From Vibrio hepatarius (GTDB taxonomy: Bacteria > Pseudomonadota > Gammaproteobacteria > Enterobacterales > Vibrionaceae), in assembly GCF_001274785.1 (NCBI RefSeq), contig NZ_LHPI01000006.1, positions 124,001 to 188,000 of the forward strand: a DNA stretch of 64,000 nucleotides, given 5' to 3'. The first letter of the stretch is position 1. Each line of letters begins with the position of its first letter. The notes beneath the pieces are model-generated. The model ran no database searches, was not told where the DNA came from, and saw only the letters and a program-made list of their open reading frames with translations. Of the stretch, positions 39,118 to 48,640 are shown piece after piece. Position numbers and translations under genes: made by a program.

Positions 39118-40530
39118 ATGAAAAAGACCAAAATCGTATGTACGATTGGCCCTAAAACTGAATCTGTAGAGAAGTTAACTGAACTAGTAAACGCAGGCAT
39201 GAACGTAATGCGCCTGAACTTCTCTCACGGTGACTACGAAGAGCATGGCACTCGTATCGCGAACTTCCGTAAAGTAATGGAAGCAACTGGTAAGCAACTT
39301 GCGATTCTTCTAGACACTAAAGGTCCTGAAATCCGTACTATCAAACTAGAAAACGGCGACGACGTTGATCTAGTAGCTGGTCAAGAATTCACTTTCACAA
39401 CTGACACTTCAGTTGTAGGTAACAAAGACATCGTTGCGGTAACTTACCCAGGTTTCGCCGCTGACCTAAACGTTGGTAACACTATCCTAGTAGACGACGG
39501 TCTAATCGAGATGGAAGTGATTGCAACGACTGACACTGAAGTTAAATGTAAAGTTCTTAACAACGGTGCACTAGGCGAAAACAAAGGTGTTAACCTTCCT
39601 GGCGTTTCTGTAAACCTACCAGCACTATCTGAAAAAGATAAGAACGACCTTAAGTTTGGTTGTGAGCAAGGCGTTGACTTCGTTGCAGCATCTTTCATCC
39701 GTAAAGCATCTGACGTTAAAGAAATCCGTGAAGTACTTGCAGCAAACGGCGGCGAGAACATCCACATCATTTCTAAGATCGAAAACCAAGAAGGTGTTGA
39801 TAACTTCGACGAGATCCTAGAGCTTTCTGACGGCATCATGGTTGCTCGTGGTGACCTAGGTGTTGAAATCCCAGCGGAAGAAGTAATCTTCGCTCAGAAA
39901 ATGATGATCGAGAAGTGTAACCGTGCTCGTAAGATGGTTATCACTGCAACTCAAATGCTTGATTCAATGATCAACAACCCTCGCCCTACTCGTGCGGAAG
40001 CAGGCGACGTTGCTAACGCAGTAATGGACGGTACTGACGCGGTAATGCTTTCTGGTGAAACAGCGAAAGGTAAATACCCTGTTGAAGCAGTAACTATCAT
40101 GGCTCAAATCGCGAACCGTACTGATTCAGCGCTTAAAGCTGAACTAGGTTCTCGCCTAGACAGCCCACGTCTACGTATCACTGAAGCGGTATGTAAAGGC
40201 GCAGTAGACACAGCTGAGAAACTGGCTGCTCCACTGATCGTTGTTGCAACTGAAGGCGGTAAGTCTGCACGTTCAGTACGTAAGTACTTCCCAACTGCAA
40301 ACATCCTAGCACTAACAACCAACAAGAAGACGGCTGCACAGCTTGTTCTAACTAAAGGTGTTACACCTGTTGTTGTTGATGCTATGGACAACACTGACGC
40401 ATTCTACGTACGCGGTAAAGAGCTTGCTCTTGAGTCTGGCCTAGGTAACAAAGGCGACATCGTAGTCATGGTTTCTGGTGCTCTAGTTGCTTCAGGTACG
40501 ACAAACACTGCATCTGTACACGTGCTTTAA
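39118..40530 (+). CDS. pykF: Pyruvate kinase I
   Basis: Transfers phosphate from phosphoenolpyruvate to ADP, the last step of glycolysis. Starts [16 protein letters not shown] with GGAGAG upstream; a longer frame from 39001 lacks this. Substrate and metal residues are in MRLNFSHG, the catalytic Lys in [11 protein letters not shown], then [12 protein letters not shown] and ATQMLDSM. The C-terminal allosteric domain is complete. 470 residues, PykF type. Codons are strongly biased, as for a highly expressed gene. Confidence 0.96.
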   Translation: MKKTKIVCTIGPKTESVEKLTELVNAGMNVMRLNFSHGDYEEHGTRIANFRKVMEATGKQLAILLDTKGPEIRTIKLENGDDVDLVAGQEFTFTTDTSVVGNKDIVAVTYPGFAADLNVGNTILVDDGLIEMEVIATTDTEVKCKVLNNGALGENKGVNLPGVSVNLPALSEKDKNDLKFGCEQGVDFVAASFIRKASDVKEIREVLAANGGENIHIISKIENQEGVDNFDEILELSDGIMVARGDLGVEIPAEEVIFAQKMMIEKCNRARKMVITATQMLDSMINNPRPTRAEAGDVANAVMDGTDAVMLSGETAKGKYPVEAVTIMAQIANRTDSALKAELGSRLDSPRLRITEAVCKGAVDTAEKLAAPLIVVATEGGKSARSVRKYFPTANILALTTNKKTAAQLVLTKGVTPVVVDAMDNTDAFYVRGKELALESGLGNKGDIVVMVSGALVASGTTNTASVHVL

Positions 40531-40558
40531 TTCGTAACGTTTACAAGATAAATAAAAT

Positions 40559-40582
40559 GAGGGCCTCGGCCCTCTTTTTTTG
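40559..40582 (+). terminator. Terminator of pykF
   Basis: GAGGGCC-TC-GGCCCTC followed by seven T. Confidence 0.93.
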
Positions 40583-40610
40583 TTTTTACTCGTTAGTGTC
40601 TGCGAAATCG

Positions 40611-41306
40611 TTAGTCCAATTTATAGATCACATCAACACGGTCGCGGATCACGATCGTCGAATCTTGATAAGTGTTGGACTCCATTTTGGCGTCCATCGC
40701 CATTGAACGCATTAACACTGGCTGGGAGCTTGGCATGTTATAGTCGATTTGCCACACACTACCTAGCTTGTGACCAAAACCTTTCGCTAATGAATCCGCT
40801 TTGCTGTTAGCGTCTTTGATTGCAGCCATTCGCGCTTGTTCACGATACTTGGCTGAATCTTTGACTTTCAGACTGATGTTGTCGACTTGGTTAATACCCG
40901 CGTTCAGAGCGATATCTAAGTATTGATTCAGCTTAGTCAAATCATCTACCGTCACATTCACCGTTCGGCTCGCACGGTAGCCTACCAACTCAGGTTTACC
41001 TTCTTTTGGATAATGGTACTGCGGAGACAGGTACAGGTTTGAGCTGGTAATGTTGTCTTTGCTCACGTCCTGATCGGTTAGCTCATCAAGAAAGTCAGAC
41101 ACGACTTTATCAACGGATTGCTTTGCCTGCTCAGCGGTCATGGTTGTCTCAACCACTCGAACGGTAAACTCTGCCATGTCTGGTGTCGCGACTACTTCGC
41201 CGTAGCCAGAAGTCGACAGGTGTGGGAAATCGACATTGTTGGCCATCGCGCCGAAGCTAAGTGCGCTGGTCAGCAGTGCTGCAATTACTGTAGGAACTCG
41301 TTTCAT
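40611..41306 (-). CDS. SIMPL-domain (DUF541) periplasmic protein
   Basis: A 231-residue exported protein of the SIMPL/DUF541 family (YggE-like, linked to oxidative-stress defence in E. coli). The signal peptide is about residues 1-22 (MKRVPTVIAALLTSALSFGAMA). The domain follows, with LSTSGYGEVVATPDMAEFTVRV, YRASRTVNVTVDDL and ARMAAIKDANSKADSLAKGFGHKLG. The start at 41306 follows GGAG; ATG 41339 would disturb the signal peptide. Confidence 0.88.
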   Translation of the reverse strand: MKRVPTVIAALLTSALSFGAMANNVDFPHLSTSGYGEVVATPDMAEFTVRVVETTMTAEQAKQSVDKVVSDFLDELTDQDVSKDNITSSNLYLSPQYHYPKEGKPELVGYRASRTVNVTVDDLTKLNQYLDIALNAGINQVDNISLKVKDSAKYREQARMAAIKDANSKADSLAKGFGHKLGSVWQIDYNMPSSQPVLMRSMAMDAKMESNTYQDSTIVIRDRVDVIYKLD

Positions 41307-41409
41307 TCCGCGTCTCCGTATGTGATGGAATCCATACATAATAGGAAACGAACCATATTAGACCAAGTTTATTCCTTTGATCTGACAGAGAATTTACTCA
41401 GTCAAATGG

Positions 41410-42306
41410 CTATTTGGGCAGTAAAGAATGGGCATGAGAGACAATCGCCTCGCTGATCTCTTGCAGTAATCCGGTCTCGAGCTGCCAGTGATGCCAGTAA
41501 ATTCGAAAGGTCATAAAAAAGCCGGGGATCAAGTCGATCAAACGCCCATCATTGAGCTCTTTTTCGATCTGTACTCTTGGGATCAAACAGTACGCGCAGC
41601 CCATTAAAGCCATGTTGACAAAGGCTTCTGAACTCGCGACGTGGTGGTTGATCACGCTGTCTGGGTCAATGTTGTAATGCTGCTGAAGAAAGCTGCGGTG
41701 TAAGTTGTCGTGCTGATCGTAGGAAACTGCCGGCGCGTGTTGCAATGCCTCTCGGGTAACACCATCGGAAAAATATCGCGTGACAAACTCTGGATTCGCG
41801 ACGCAAACATAATCCATTCGGCCTAAGTATTGCGCTTGGCAGCCAGTGATGGCTTTAGGCTCCATACTGATCGCGCCCGTCACTTCACCATTTTTCAGTT
41901 TATCGAGTGTGCGCGCTTCAGCATGGACGACAAAATTGAGTTCCACTCTGCGCGATTGCATCAATGGGGCGAGCGCAGGGAGCAACCAGGTTGCAAGGCT
42001 ATCGGCGTTAGTCGCGATAGAGATATTGAGGGGACGCTTGCTACTGTCATTGCCAAGCTCCGGGATCAATTCGTTTTCCAGCAACTGCACTCGCTGGTAA
42101 AAGCCTAACAGTTTTTTGCCGATTGGCGTTGGACGTGGTGGTTGTTCGCGGATCACAACAGGCTGAGCGATGAATCTTTCCAATTGCTTGATCCGCTGTG
42201 ATATCGCTGATTGAGAGACAAACAGTTCTTCGGCAGCACGCTCAAAACTACCGCTACTTACCACCGCTTCTAACGCCTCGATCCACTTGTAGTCTAAACC
42301 ACGCAT
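41410..42306 (-). CDS. argP: ArgP (IciA), LysR-family regulator
   Basis: A 298-residue regulator that senses arginine and lysine and activates argO. The N-terminal helix-turn-helix is canonical ([25 protein letters not shown], about 17-41) and the ligand-binding domain fills the rest. It is divergent from argO with 144 bases between, the classic ArgP-target layout. Confidence 0.92.
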   Translation of the reverse strand: MRGLDYKWIEALEAVVSSGSFERAAEELFVSQSAISQRIKQLERFIAQPVVIREQPPRPTPIGKKLLGFYQRVQLLENELIPELGNDSSKRPLNISIATNADSLATWLLPALAPLMQSRRVELNFVVHAEARTLDKLKNGEVTGAISMEPKAITGCQAQYLGRMDYVCVANPEFVTRYFSDGVTREALQHAPAVSYDQHDNLHRSFLQQHYNIDPDSVINHHVASSEAFVNMALMGCAYCLIPRVQIEKELNDGRLIDLIPGFFMTFRIYWHHWQLETGLLQEISEAIVSHAHSLLPK

Positions 42307-42450
42307 ACTTCCCTCAGTCTGTTTTCGACTTGTTCTCCCACAACATTAGCAGTACTTATATAACATTAAAATCATTAATTATATTTATAATCCTATTCGT
42401 TCTATCTTGTTAATTCAGCAATCAATGCATCGTTAAACAGGAGAGAAAAC

Positions 42451-43080
42451 GTGAACTTTTGGCTGTTATTTCAGGGTTTTGGATTAGGCGCCAGCATGAT
42501 TATTCCCATCGGTGCGCAAAATGCTTATGTGCTCAATCAAGGCATTAAGCGTAATCATCACCTGACGACCGCAACTATCTGCAGCTTTTTGGACGTTTTC
42601 TTTATTTCACTGGGAATTTTCGGCGGCGGTGCGATTTTGTCACAAAACGAAACGTTACTAACCGCGGTGACTCTCGGTGGTATCGCGTTTCTGAGCTTCT
42701 ACGGCTACTTGTCTTTCAAAAGTGCCTTTAGCCATTCCACGCAAAGCGAGACAGCCACCAGCAAAAATTTACGCGGCAAGCGCGCTGTCGCTTTAGGCGC
42801 TATCGCCGTGACGGTATTCAACCCTCATTTGTACTTGGATACAGTAGTGATACTTGGTTCGATTGGCGGACAATTTGAGGGACAAGACCGAATTGCGTTT
42901 GCCCTCGGCACGATGATGGCGTCCTTTGTTTGGTTCTATACCCTATCTGTCGGTGCGGCAAAATTGGCTCCGACCTTATCAAAACCGAGAGTAAAGCAAG
43001 GTATTGATATTGCTATTGCCATTATGATGTACGTGATCGCGTTTCTATTAGCCAAAGAACTGGCTACAAATCATTGGTAG
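42451..43080 (+). CDS. argO: Arginine exporter ArgO (LysE family)
   Basis: A 209-residue membrane protein with five to six helices. The LysE signature is at the start (GFGLGASMIIPIGAQNAYVLNQGIKRNH), with the conserved NPHLYLDTVVILG later. It exports arginine and toxic analogues such as canavanine. The start is GTG at 42451, with AGGAGAG upstream. The next gene begins six bases after the stop, so the two are co-transcribed. Confidence 0.93.
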   Translation: MNFWLLFQGFGLGASMIIPIGAQNAYVLNQGIKRNHHLTTATICSFLDVFFISLGIFGGGAILSQNETLLTAVTLGGIAFLSFYGYLSFKSAFSHSTQSETATSKNLRGKRAVALGAIAVTVFNPHLYLDTVVILGSIGGQFEGQDRIAFALGTMMASFVWFYTLSVGAAKLAPTLSKPRVKQGIDIAIAIMMYVIAFLLAKELATNHW

Positions 43081-43086
43081 AGAGTT

Positions 43087-43569
43087 ATGGATAAGCTGGA
43101 AAAAATTTACCGCTTTAACACTGAGTTGCTCAATCAATTAGACATTCCATTTAATGAATGGACGCACGAGCCGATTTTAGACTTCGAAACCGACGTCAAA
43201 GTCGCGAGAGAACTTGGCTGGACTGGCACACACAGTAAAAGTTTGTTTCTCAAGCTGAAGCCTTCTGGCTACGCGCTGTATATCACCGATAAAGACAGTC
43301 GGTTGGATAGCAAAGCCATTAAACAGATTACCGGTAAGCGCGTATCGATCGTCGGCAATGATGAAATGACCGAACAAACCGGCTGTGTACCGGGTGCGGT
43401 ATGCCCCTTTGGCTTACCTGATGACATCACGATTTTCGTCGATAGTCGACTCTATCAACACGACGAAATTCTCTACACACCCGGGCACCCAGAGCGGACG
43501 ATTGGATTTACCGGCTCTGAGTTGTCTAGGATTCTCAGCTCACTGCCTAATCCGTATTACGAGATATAA
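43087..43569 (+). CDS. YbaK/ProX-type aminoacyl-tRNA deacylase
   Basis: A 160-residue member of the YbaK/ProRS-editing family, which hydrolyses mischarged tRNA in trans. Visible are the active-site Lys in HSKSLFLK, the GKRVSIVGNDEM segment and the family's PGAVCPFGLP loop. It is a divergent member rather than clear YbaK or ProXp-ala, so the tRNA substrate is unknown. It is coupled to argO by a six-base gap, an uncommon partnership. Confidence 0.82.
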   Translation: MDKLEKIYRFNTELLNQLDIPFNEWTHEPILDFETDVKVARELGWTGTHSKSLFLKLKPSGYALYITDKDSRLDSKAIKQITGKRVSIVGNDEMTEQTGCVPGAVCPFGLPDDITIFVDSRLYQHDEILYTPGHPERTIGFTGSELSRILSSLPNPYYEI

Positions 43570-43596
43570 AAAAGCGAGGCATCTGCCTCGCTTTTT
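43568..43596. terminator. Bidirectional terminator before mscS
   Basis: AAAAAGCGAGGC-ATCT-GCCTCGCTTTTT, 12 perfect pairs, serving both convergent genes. Confidence 0.93.
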
Positions 43597-43609
43597 ATCA
43601 CTAATCGAA

Positions 43610-44476
43610 TTAGTCTTCGACTTTGTTCAGATGAACATCCATTTGTGGGAATGGGATTTCGATGCCGTTTTCATCCAACGCTTCTTTAATTGCTTGCATT
43701 GAATCGAAGTAAACGTTCCAGTAATCCGCAGTTTTAACCCAAGGGCGAACCACGAAGTTCACTGAAGAATCAGCCAGAGCAAGAACGCCAATCGTCATGT
43801 CTGGATCTTTCAGAATACGAGGGTCTTTTTCTAGCGTCTCACGAATAACTTGTTTAGTTTGTTTTAGATCCGCTTTGTAAGACACACCAATCACTAGGTC
43901 AATACGACGTGTAGAGTGGCGAGAGTAGTTAGTGATAGGACCGCCGATAACGCCAGAGTTTGGTACAACCACCATTTTGTTGTCTGGTGTTTTTAGTACC
44001 GTCTGGAAAATTTGAATCGCTTCAACGCTACCTGCTACGCCGCCAACTTCTACGTAATCGCCAGATTTGAACGGACGGAATGCAACAATAAGAACGCCTG
44101 CCGCAAAGTTAGATAGTGAGCCTTGAAGCGCAAGACCAACAGCCAAACCTGCTGCACCAATTACTGCAACAACAGAAGCCGTTTGAACACCTACGCGACC
44201 AAGCGCTGCGATAAGTACGATGATGAACAGTAGGTAGCGAACCAGACCGTGGACAAATTCCACGACCGCTTTGTCCATGTTTTTCTTTTCTAGCACTTTA
44301 GAAATGCTACCAGCCACCGCTTTAACGATAATGTTACCGATAAATAGGATAAGCAGCGCAGAAATGATGTTCACGCCGTATTGAATCAGTAGGTCTGAGT
44401 TACTGTTCAACCACTTTTCAGCCTGAGAGAGCCCTTCCGCTAAAGGCGCCTCAACGCCCATAGATTCACCTGCCAT
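43610..44476 (-). CDS. mscS: Small-conductance mechanosensitive channel MscS
   Basis: A 288-residue heptameric inner-membrane channel that opens on hypo-osmotic shock. Three N-terminal helices are seen; the third lines the pore (ASVVAVIGAAGLAVGLALQGSLSNFAAGVLI, Gly/Ala pattern). A beta domain follows (FKSGDYVEVGGVAGSVEAIQIF) and an alpha/beta vestibule. Length matches E. coli MscS. Confidence 0.94.
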   Translation of the reverse strand: MAGESMGVEAPLAEGLSQAEKWLNSNSDLLIQYGVNIISALLILFIGNIIVKAVAGSISKVLEKKNMDKAVVEFVHGLVRYLLFIIVLIAALGRVGVQTASVVAVIGAAGLAVGLALQGSLSNFAAGVLIVAFRPFKSGDYVEVGGVAGSVEAIQIFQTVLKTPDNKMVVVPNSGVIGGPITNYSRHSTRRIDLVIGVSYKADLKQTKQVIRETLEKDPRILKDPDMTIGVLALADSSVNFVVRPWVKTADYWNVYFDSMQAIKEALDENGIEIPFPQMDVHLNKVED

Positions 44477-44885
44477 AATTTGTATCCTCTAAATACAGAT
44501 TTTTATTTAACCGAGAAAAGGTATTTGCGAGCTGCAACCGAGCCCAAAATGTTAACCACATCCATATCGTTGCACTGAAACAATCGTCAGAATTTTGGCA
44601 CAATATCTTAAAGCCAACTTTTTTCAAGTCAGATTTTTGCAAATAGATTCAAAACAACTAGTTATCTGCATTGCTTGATACTGGCTCGTTACAGATTACG
44701 CAATGGATTTACATTTCGCCATACTTTTTGCGCAAAATTGCATCGTTTGGTCGATAATCAAACACAATTTCATTAATTCAGACGATCAACTGATTGCGTA
44801 TTTAAGGCATGCTTAGATTTATCAAATGCGCTCAATTGATGTTTTAAGCCGTCAACCATTCAGCCTTTGCACTTTCAAAAGGCGT
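44477..44885. other. Non-coding gap between mscS and fbaA
   Basis: About 410 bases of AT-rich DNA upstream of mscS (minus strand) and beyond the fbaA terminator. No credible gene or strong RNA structure was seen. It presumably holds the mscS promoter. Confidence 0.5.
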
Positions 44886-44915
44886 AAAAAAGCCCGCTCT
44901 AACAGCGGGCTTTTT
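44886..44915 (-). terminator. Terminator of fbaA
   Basis: AAAGCCCGCT and AGCGGGCTTT around five bases, with A and T runs on both sides. Confidence 0.92.
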
Positions 44916-44936
44916 AAACAACTCAATCGTTACCGA

Positions 44937-46013
44937 TTATAGTACGTCAATTGCGTTAAGGTCAGCAAATGCTTGCTCTAGACGCTCAACCATTGATACT
45001 TGACCAGCACGTAGCCATACGCGTGGATCGTAGTATTTCTTGTTTGGCGCATCTTCACCAGTTGGGTTACCGATTTGACCTTGTAGGTAATCGTGGTTTT
45101 CCGCTTCGTACTTACGGATACCATCCCAAGTTGCCCACTGTGTATCAGTATCGATGTTCATTTTGATAACACCGTAGCCGATTGATTCGCGGATTTCTTC
45201 TAGAGAAGAACCTGAACCACCGTGGAATACGAAGTTTAGAGAGTTCGCTGGTAGACCGAATTTCTCAGACACGTGCGCTTGAGAATCACGTAGGATAGTT
45301 GGAGTTAGAACAACGTTACCTGGCTTGTAAACGCCGTGTACGTTACCGAAAGATGCCGCGATAGTGAAACGTGGGCTGATAGCGTTTAGTTTCTCGTAAG
45401 CGTACGCAACGTCTTCTGGAGAAGTGTATAGCTCAGACGCGTCCATATCAGAGTTGTCTACGCCGTCTTCTTCACCACCAGTACAACCTAGTTCGATTTC
45501 TAGAGTCATGTTCATTTTAGCCATGCGCTCTAGGTACTTAGCAGAAATTTCGATGTTCTCTTCTAGAGACTCTTCAGAAAGGTCGATCATGTGAGAAGAG
45601 AATAGTGGCTTACCAGTTTGTGCGAAGTACTCTTCACCAGCGTCTAGAAGACCGTCGATCCATGGTAGAAGTTTCTTAGCTGCGTGGTCAGTGTGTAGGA
45701 TAACTGGCACACCGTAAGCTTCAGCTACAGCGTGAACGTATTTAGCACCAGCGATAGCACCAAGGATTTGAGCACCTTGACCTTCAAGTTTAACGCCTTT
45801 ACCTGCGAAGAAAGCTGCACCACCGTTAGAGAACTGAACGATTACTGGAGCTTTAACTTTTGCAGCTGCTTCTAGTACTGCGTTTACAGAGTCAGTACCT
45901 ACACAGTTTACCGCTGGAAGCGCGAAGTTGTTTTCTTTAGCAACTTCAAAAACTTTCTGAACGTCATCGCCAGAGATAACACCTGGTTTTACGAAATCGA
46001 AGATCTTAGACAT
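44937..46013 (-). CDS. fbaA: Class II fructose-bisphosphate aldolase
   Basis: A zinc-dependent aldolase of glycolysis and gluconeogenesis. Zinc ligands are in VILHTDHAAKK (about 105-115), with others in the NVHGVYKPGN and FVFHGGSGSS blocks. 358 residues, normal for the E. coli-type enzyme. Third gene of epd-pgk-fbaA, but a terminator and a 154-base gap separate it from pgk, and a striking 12-bp palindrome in that gap suggests separate control. Confidence 0.96.
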   Translation of the reverse strand: MSKIFDFVKPGVISGDDVQKVFEVAKENNFALPAVNCVGTDSVNAVLEAAAKVKAPVIVQFSNGGAAFFAGKGVKLEGQGAQILGAIAGAKYVHAVAEAYGVPVILHTDHAAKKLLPWIDGLLDAGEEYFAQTGKPLFSSHMIDLSEESLEENIEISAKYLERMAKMNMTLEIELGCTGGEEDGVDNSDMDASELYTSPEDVAYAYEKLNAISPRFTIAASFGNVHGVYKPGNVVLTPTILRDSQAHVSEKFGLPANSLNFVFHGGSGSSLEEIRESIGYGVIKMNIDTDTQWATWDGIRKYEAENHDYLQGQIGNPTGEDAPNKKYYDPRVWLRAGQVSMVERLEQAFADLNAIDVL

Positions 46014-46071
46014 GGATTTAATCCTATTTATCTGTCGTTTTAAAAATAAAACTTGTTAAGTTTAAATTCTT

Positions 46072-46083
46072 GCAAACGTTTGC
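46072..46083. promoter_or_regulatory. GCAAACGTTTGC palindrome upstream of fbaA
   Basis: A perfect 12-bp palindrome with the central CG typical of LacI/PurR-family operators, 59-70 bases before fbaA. Near copies lie upstream of tktA (55509-55520 and 55585-55596). Confidence 0.55.
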
Positions 46084-46134
46084 TCACAACTCGGGATATT
46101 CTAGCAAAGAACAATGTGACTTGCAGCAAACAAG

Positions 46135-46162
46135 AAAGGCGGAGAATCACTCCCCGCCTTTG
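46135..46162 (-). terminator. Terminator after pgk
   Basis: A GC-rich stem (AAAGGCGGGGAG with CTCCGCCTTT, one bulge) on the minus strand, ahead of the fbaA promoter region. Confidence 0.7.
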
Positions 46163-46167
46163 TTTAA

Positions 46168-47328
46168 TTACTTAGCACGCGCTTCTAGCATTTCTACTGC
46201 TGGAAGCTTTTTGCCTTCTACGAACTCAAGGAACGCACCACCACCTGTTGAGATGTAAGATACGTCAGCCTTGATGCCGAACTTGTCGATAGCTGCTAGC
46301 GTATCGCCGCCACCCGCTACAGAGAAACCTTCTGAAGAAGCGATTGCTTCAGAGATACCTTTAGTACCTGCTTCGAAGTTCTTGAATTCGAATACGCCTA
46401 CTGGACCATTCCATAGGATAGTTTTCGCATTTTTAAGAATCTCAGCAAGTTCTGCTGTTGAGTCAGGACCAAGGTCGAAAATCATGTCGTCGTCTTGTAC
46501 TTCAGACACGTGTTTGATTTCCGCTTCTGCGTTTTCATCAAATGCTTTTGCACATGCAACGTCAGTCGCTACTGGAATTGCACATTCGTCCATTAGCTTC
46601 TTAGCTGTATCTACTAGGTCTGCTTCGTATAGAGACTTACCAACGTTGTGGCCAGCTGCTGCGATGAATGTGTTTGCAATACCACCACCAACAACAAGTT
46701 GGTCAGCGATCTTAGATAGAGACTCAAGAACAGTCAGCTTAGTTGAAACTTTAGAACCACCAACAATAGCAACCATTGGGCGTGCTGGGTTGTCCATTGC
46801 TTTACCTAGCGCGTCTAGTTCGTTTGCTAGTAGAGGACCAGCACAAGCAACAGGTGCGTGCATGCCAACGCCGTGAGTAGACGCTTGAGCACGGTGAGCA
46901 GTACCGAATGCATCCATTACGAATACGTCACATAGTGCCGCGTATTTCTTAGATAGCTCTTCTTCGTTTTTCTTCTCGCCTTTGTTAAAGCGAACGTTTT
47001 CTAGAACAACAAGTTCACCAGCGTTTAGCTCTAGGCCGTCTAGGTAGTCTTTTGCTAGCTTAACTTCGCAATCTAGTGCGTCGTTTAGGTAGTTAACAAC
47101 AGGTTGTAGAGAGAACTCTTCAGCGTACTCACCTTCCGTTGGGCGACCTAGATGAGAAGTAACCATAACTTTAGCGCCGGCTTCTAGACAGTGCTTGATA
47201 GTAGGTAGAGAAGCTAGGATACGTGCATCAGAAGTCACTTTGCCTTCTTTTACTGGTACGTTTAGGTCCGCACGGATAAATACACGTTTACCTGCTAGAT
47301 CCAGGTCAGTCATCTTGATTACAGACAT
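46168..47328 (-). CDS. pgk: Phosphoglycerate kinase
   Basis: Makes ATP from 1,3-bisphosphoglycerate in glycolysis. The N-terminal block [17 protein letters not shown], the substrate histidine/arginine region [11 protein letters not shown], the nucleotide loop [12 protein letters not shown] and C-terminal [10 protein letters not shown] are clear. The start at 47328 follows AGGA; ATG 47343 adds five residues with no ribosome site. 386 residues, as in enteric bacteria. Confidence 0.96.
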   Translation of the reverse strand: MSVIKMTDLDLAGKRVFIRADLNVPVKEGKVTSDARILASLPTIKHCLEAGAKVMVTSHLGRPTEGEYAEEFSLQPVVNYLNDALDCEVKLAKDYLDGLELNAGELVVLENVRFNKGEKKNEEELSKKYAALCDVFVMDAFGTAHRAQASTHGVGMHAPVACAGPLLANELDALGKAMDNPARPMVAIVGGSKVSTKLTVLESLSKIADQLVVGGGIANTFIAAAGHNVGKSLYEADLVDTAKKLMDECAIPVATDVACAKAFDENAEAEIKHVSEVQDDDMIFDLGPDSTAELAEILKNAKTILWNGPVGVFEFKNFEAGTKGISEAIASSEGFSVAGGGDTLAAIDKFGIKADVSYISTGGGAFLEFVEGKKLPAVEMLEARAK

Positions 47329-47480
47329 GATGTGTCCTCTCAAATATTCAAAAAGTAAAGTTTTCAGTAGCCCGGCAACCCTGCCAAGCTCATTAATTCT
47401 TCAAACTGGTTTTGATATGGAGATACAGCATATTTATTTCAAGGGTTAAAATAAATATTTCTCCAGTGCTGCTCTACGAC

Positions 47481-48506
47481 TTATTTCGCAGCTTGCATTA
47501 CGAGCGCAGTATCCAGCATGCGGTTCGCAAAGCCCCATTCGTTATCGCACCAAACGAGCATTTTAACCAAGTGCCCATTACTCACTCGAGTCTGTGTACC
47601 ATCGACAATCGCGCTATGGGGATCATGATTAAAGTCGATAGAAACGAGCGGAGCTTCAGTATAGTCAACAATGCCCTGTAATGTACACTGAGAGGCATTA
47701 ACAATGGTTTGATTTACGTCATTAACTTTCACATTTGTATTAATTGTGACACTTAAATCCATCGCAGTGACGTTTACAGTCGGTACTCTGACCGAAATTG
47801 CTTCAAATTTGTTGGAAAATTTCGGGAATATTCTTTCAATACCCTTATGCAACTTAGTGTCTACTGGAATGATAGATTGACTGGCTGCGCGAGTTCGTCT
47901 CAGGTCAGAATGGTATGCGTCGATCACCTGCTGGTCATTCATCGATGAGTGAATGGTAGTGATCGTTCCGGAGTCGATGCCAAATGCGTCATCAAGCGCC
48001 TTGATGATCGGCACAATACAGTTGGTGGTACAAGAGCCGTTCGATACCACGTTATGATCAGCGGTTAGGGATTCGTGGTTCACACCGTAGATAATGGTGT
48101 TGTCGACGTCGTTTGCTCCAGGATGAGAAAAGAGCACTTTCTTCGCGCCGGCCTGAATGTGTTCTTGTCCATCGGCTTGAGAACCGAAAACACCGGTACA
48201 GTCGAGTACGATGTCGACGTCAAGGTCACGCCAAGGCAATAAGTTAATTTCCGAGAGATGAAGGATGCGGATCGAGTCAAACTCGCCGCTTTCGTGGTGA
48301 ACATAGATGTGTTCTTGATCGTTAGTGATCTTCTTACCAAAGCGTCCGTGGCTGGTATCGTATTGCAGCAAGTGCGCCATCGCATCAGGTTGAGCCAGTT
48401 CATTGACCGCCACGACCTTAATTTGCTGGTTTTTGCCGCTTTCATATACCGCTCTTAAGACATTACGACCGATACGTCCAAATCCATTGATCGCAACTTT
48501 TAGCAT
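47481..48506 (-). CDS. epd: Erythrose-4-phosphate dehydrogenase
   Basis: A GAPDH relative that oxidises erythrose 4-phosphate to 4-phosphoerythronate, feeding pyridoxal phosphate synthesis with PdxA. It has the dinucleotide motif [14 protein letters not shown] and the catalytic Cys in [13 protein letters not shown]. Features that favour Epd over GapA are the position before pgk and the divergent substrate loop. 341 residues. First gene of epd-pgk(-fbaA). Confidence 0.92.
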   Translation of the reverse strand: MLKVAINGFGRIGRNVLRAVYESGKNQQIKVVAVNELAQPDAMAHLLQYDTSHGRFGKKITNDQEHIYVHHESGEFDSIRILHLSEINLLPWRDLDVDIVLDCTGVFGSQADGQEHIQAGAKKVLFSHPGANDVDNTIIYGVNHESLTADHNVVSNGSCTTNCIVPIIKALDDAFGIDSGTITTIHSSMNDQQVIDAYHSDLRRTRAASQSIIPVDTKLHKGIERIFPKFSNKFEAISVRVPTVNVTAMDLSVTINTNVKVNDVNQTIVNASQCTLQGIVDYTEAPLVSIDFNHDPHSAIVDGTQTRVSNGHLVKMLVWCDNEWGFANRMLDTALVMQAAK

Positions 48507-48596
48507 GATTCCTTCGCCCTACTCACTTTTCGTGTCACAGATAGTAACTGATAAGGCAGCAAAGCGCACCTGTTGAATCAAGGCGAGGCGAGATTA

Positions 48597-48625
48597 AACA
48601 AGGCCGCAGCAAAGCCGGCCTTGTT
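48597..48625 (-). terminator. Terminator-like hairpin after irgA
   Basis: AACAAGGCC (48597-48605) with GGCCTTGTT (48617-48625), nine perfect pairs, followed on the minus strand by TTAATC. Confidence 0.65.
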
Positions 48626-48640
48626 AGTTTCAATCAAGAT

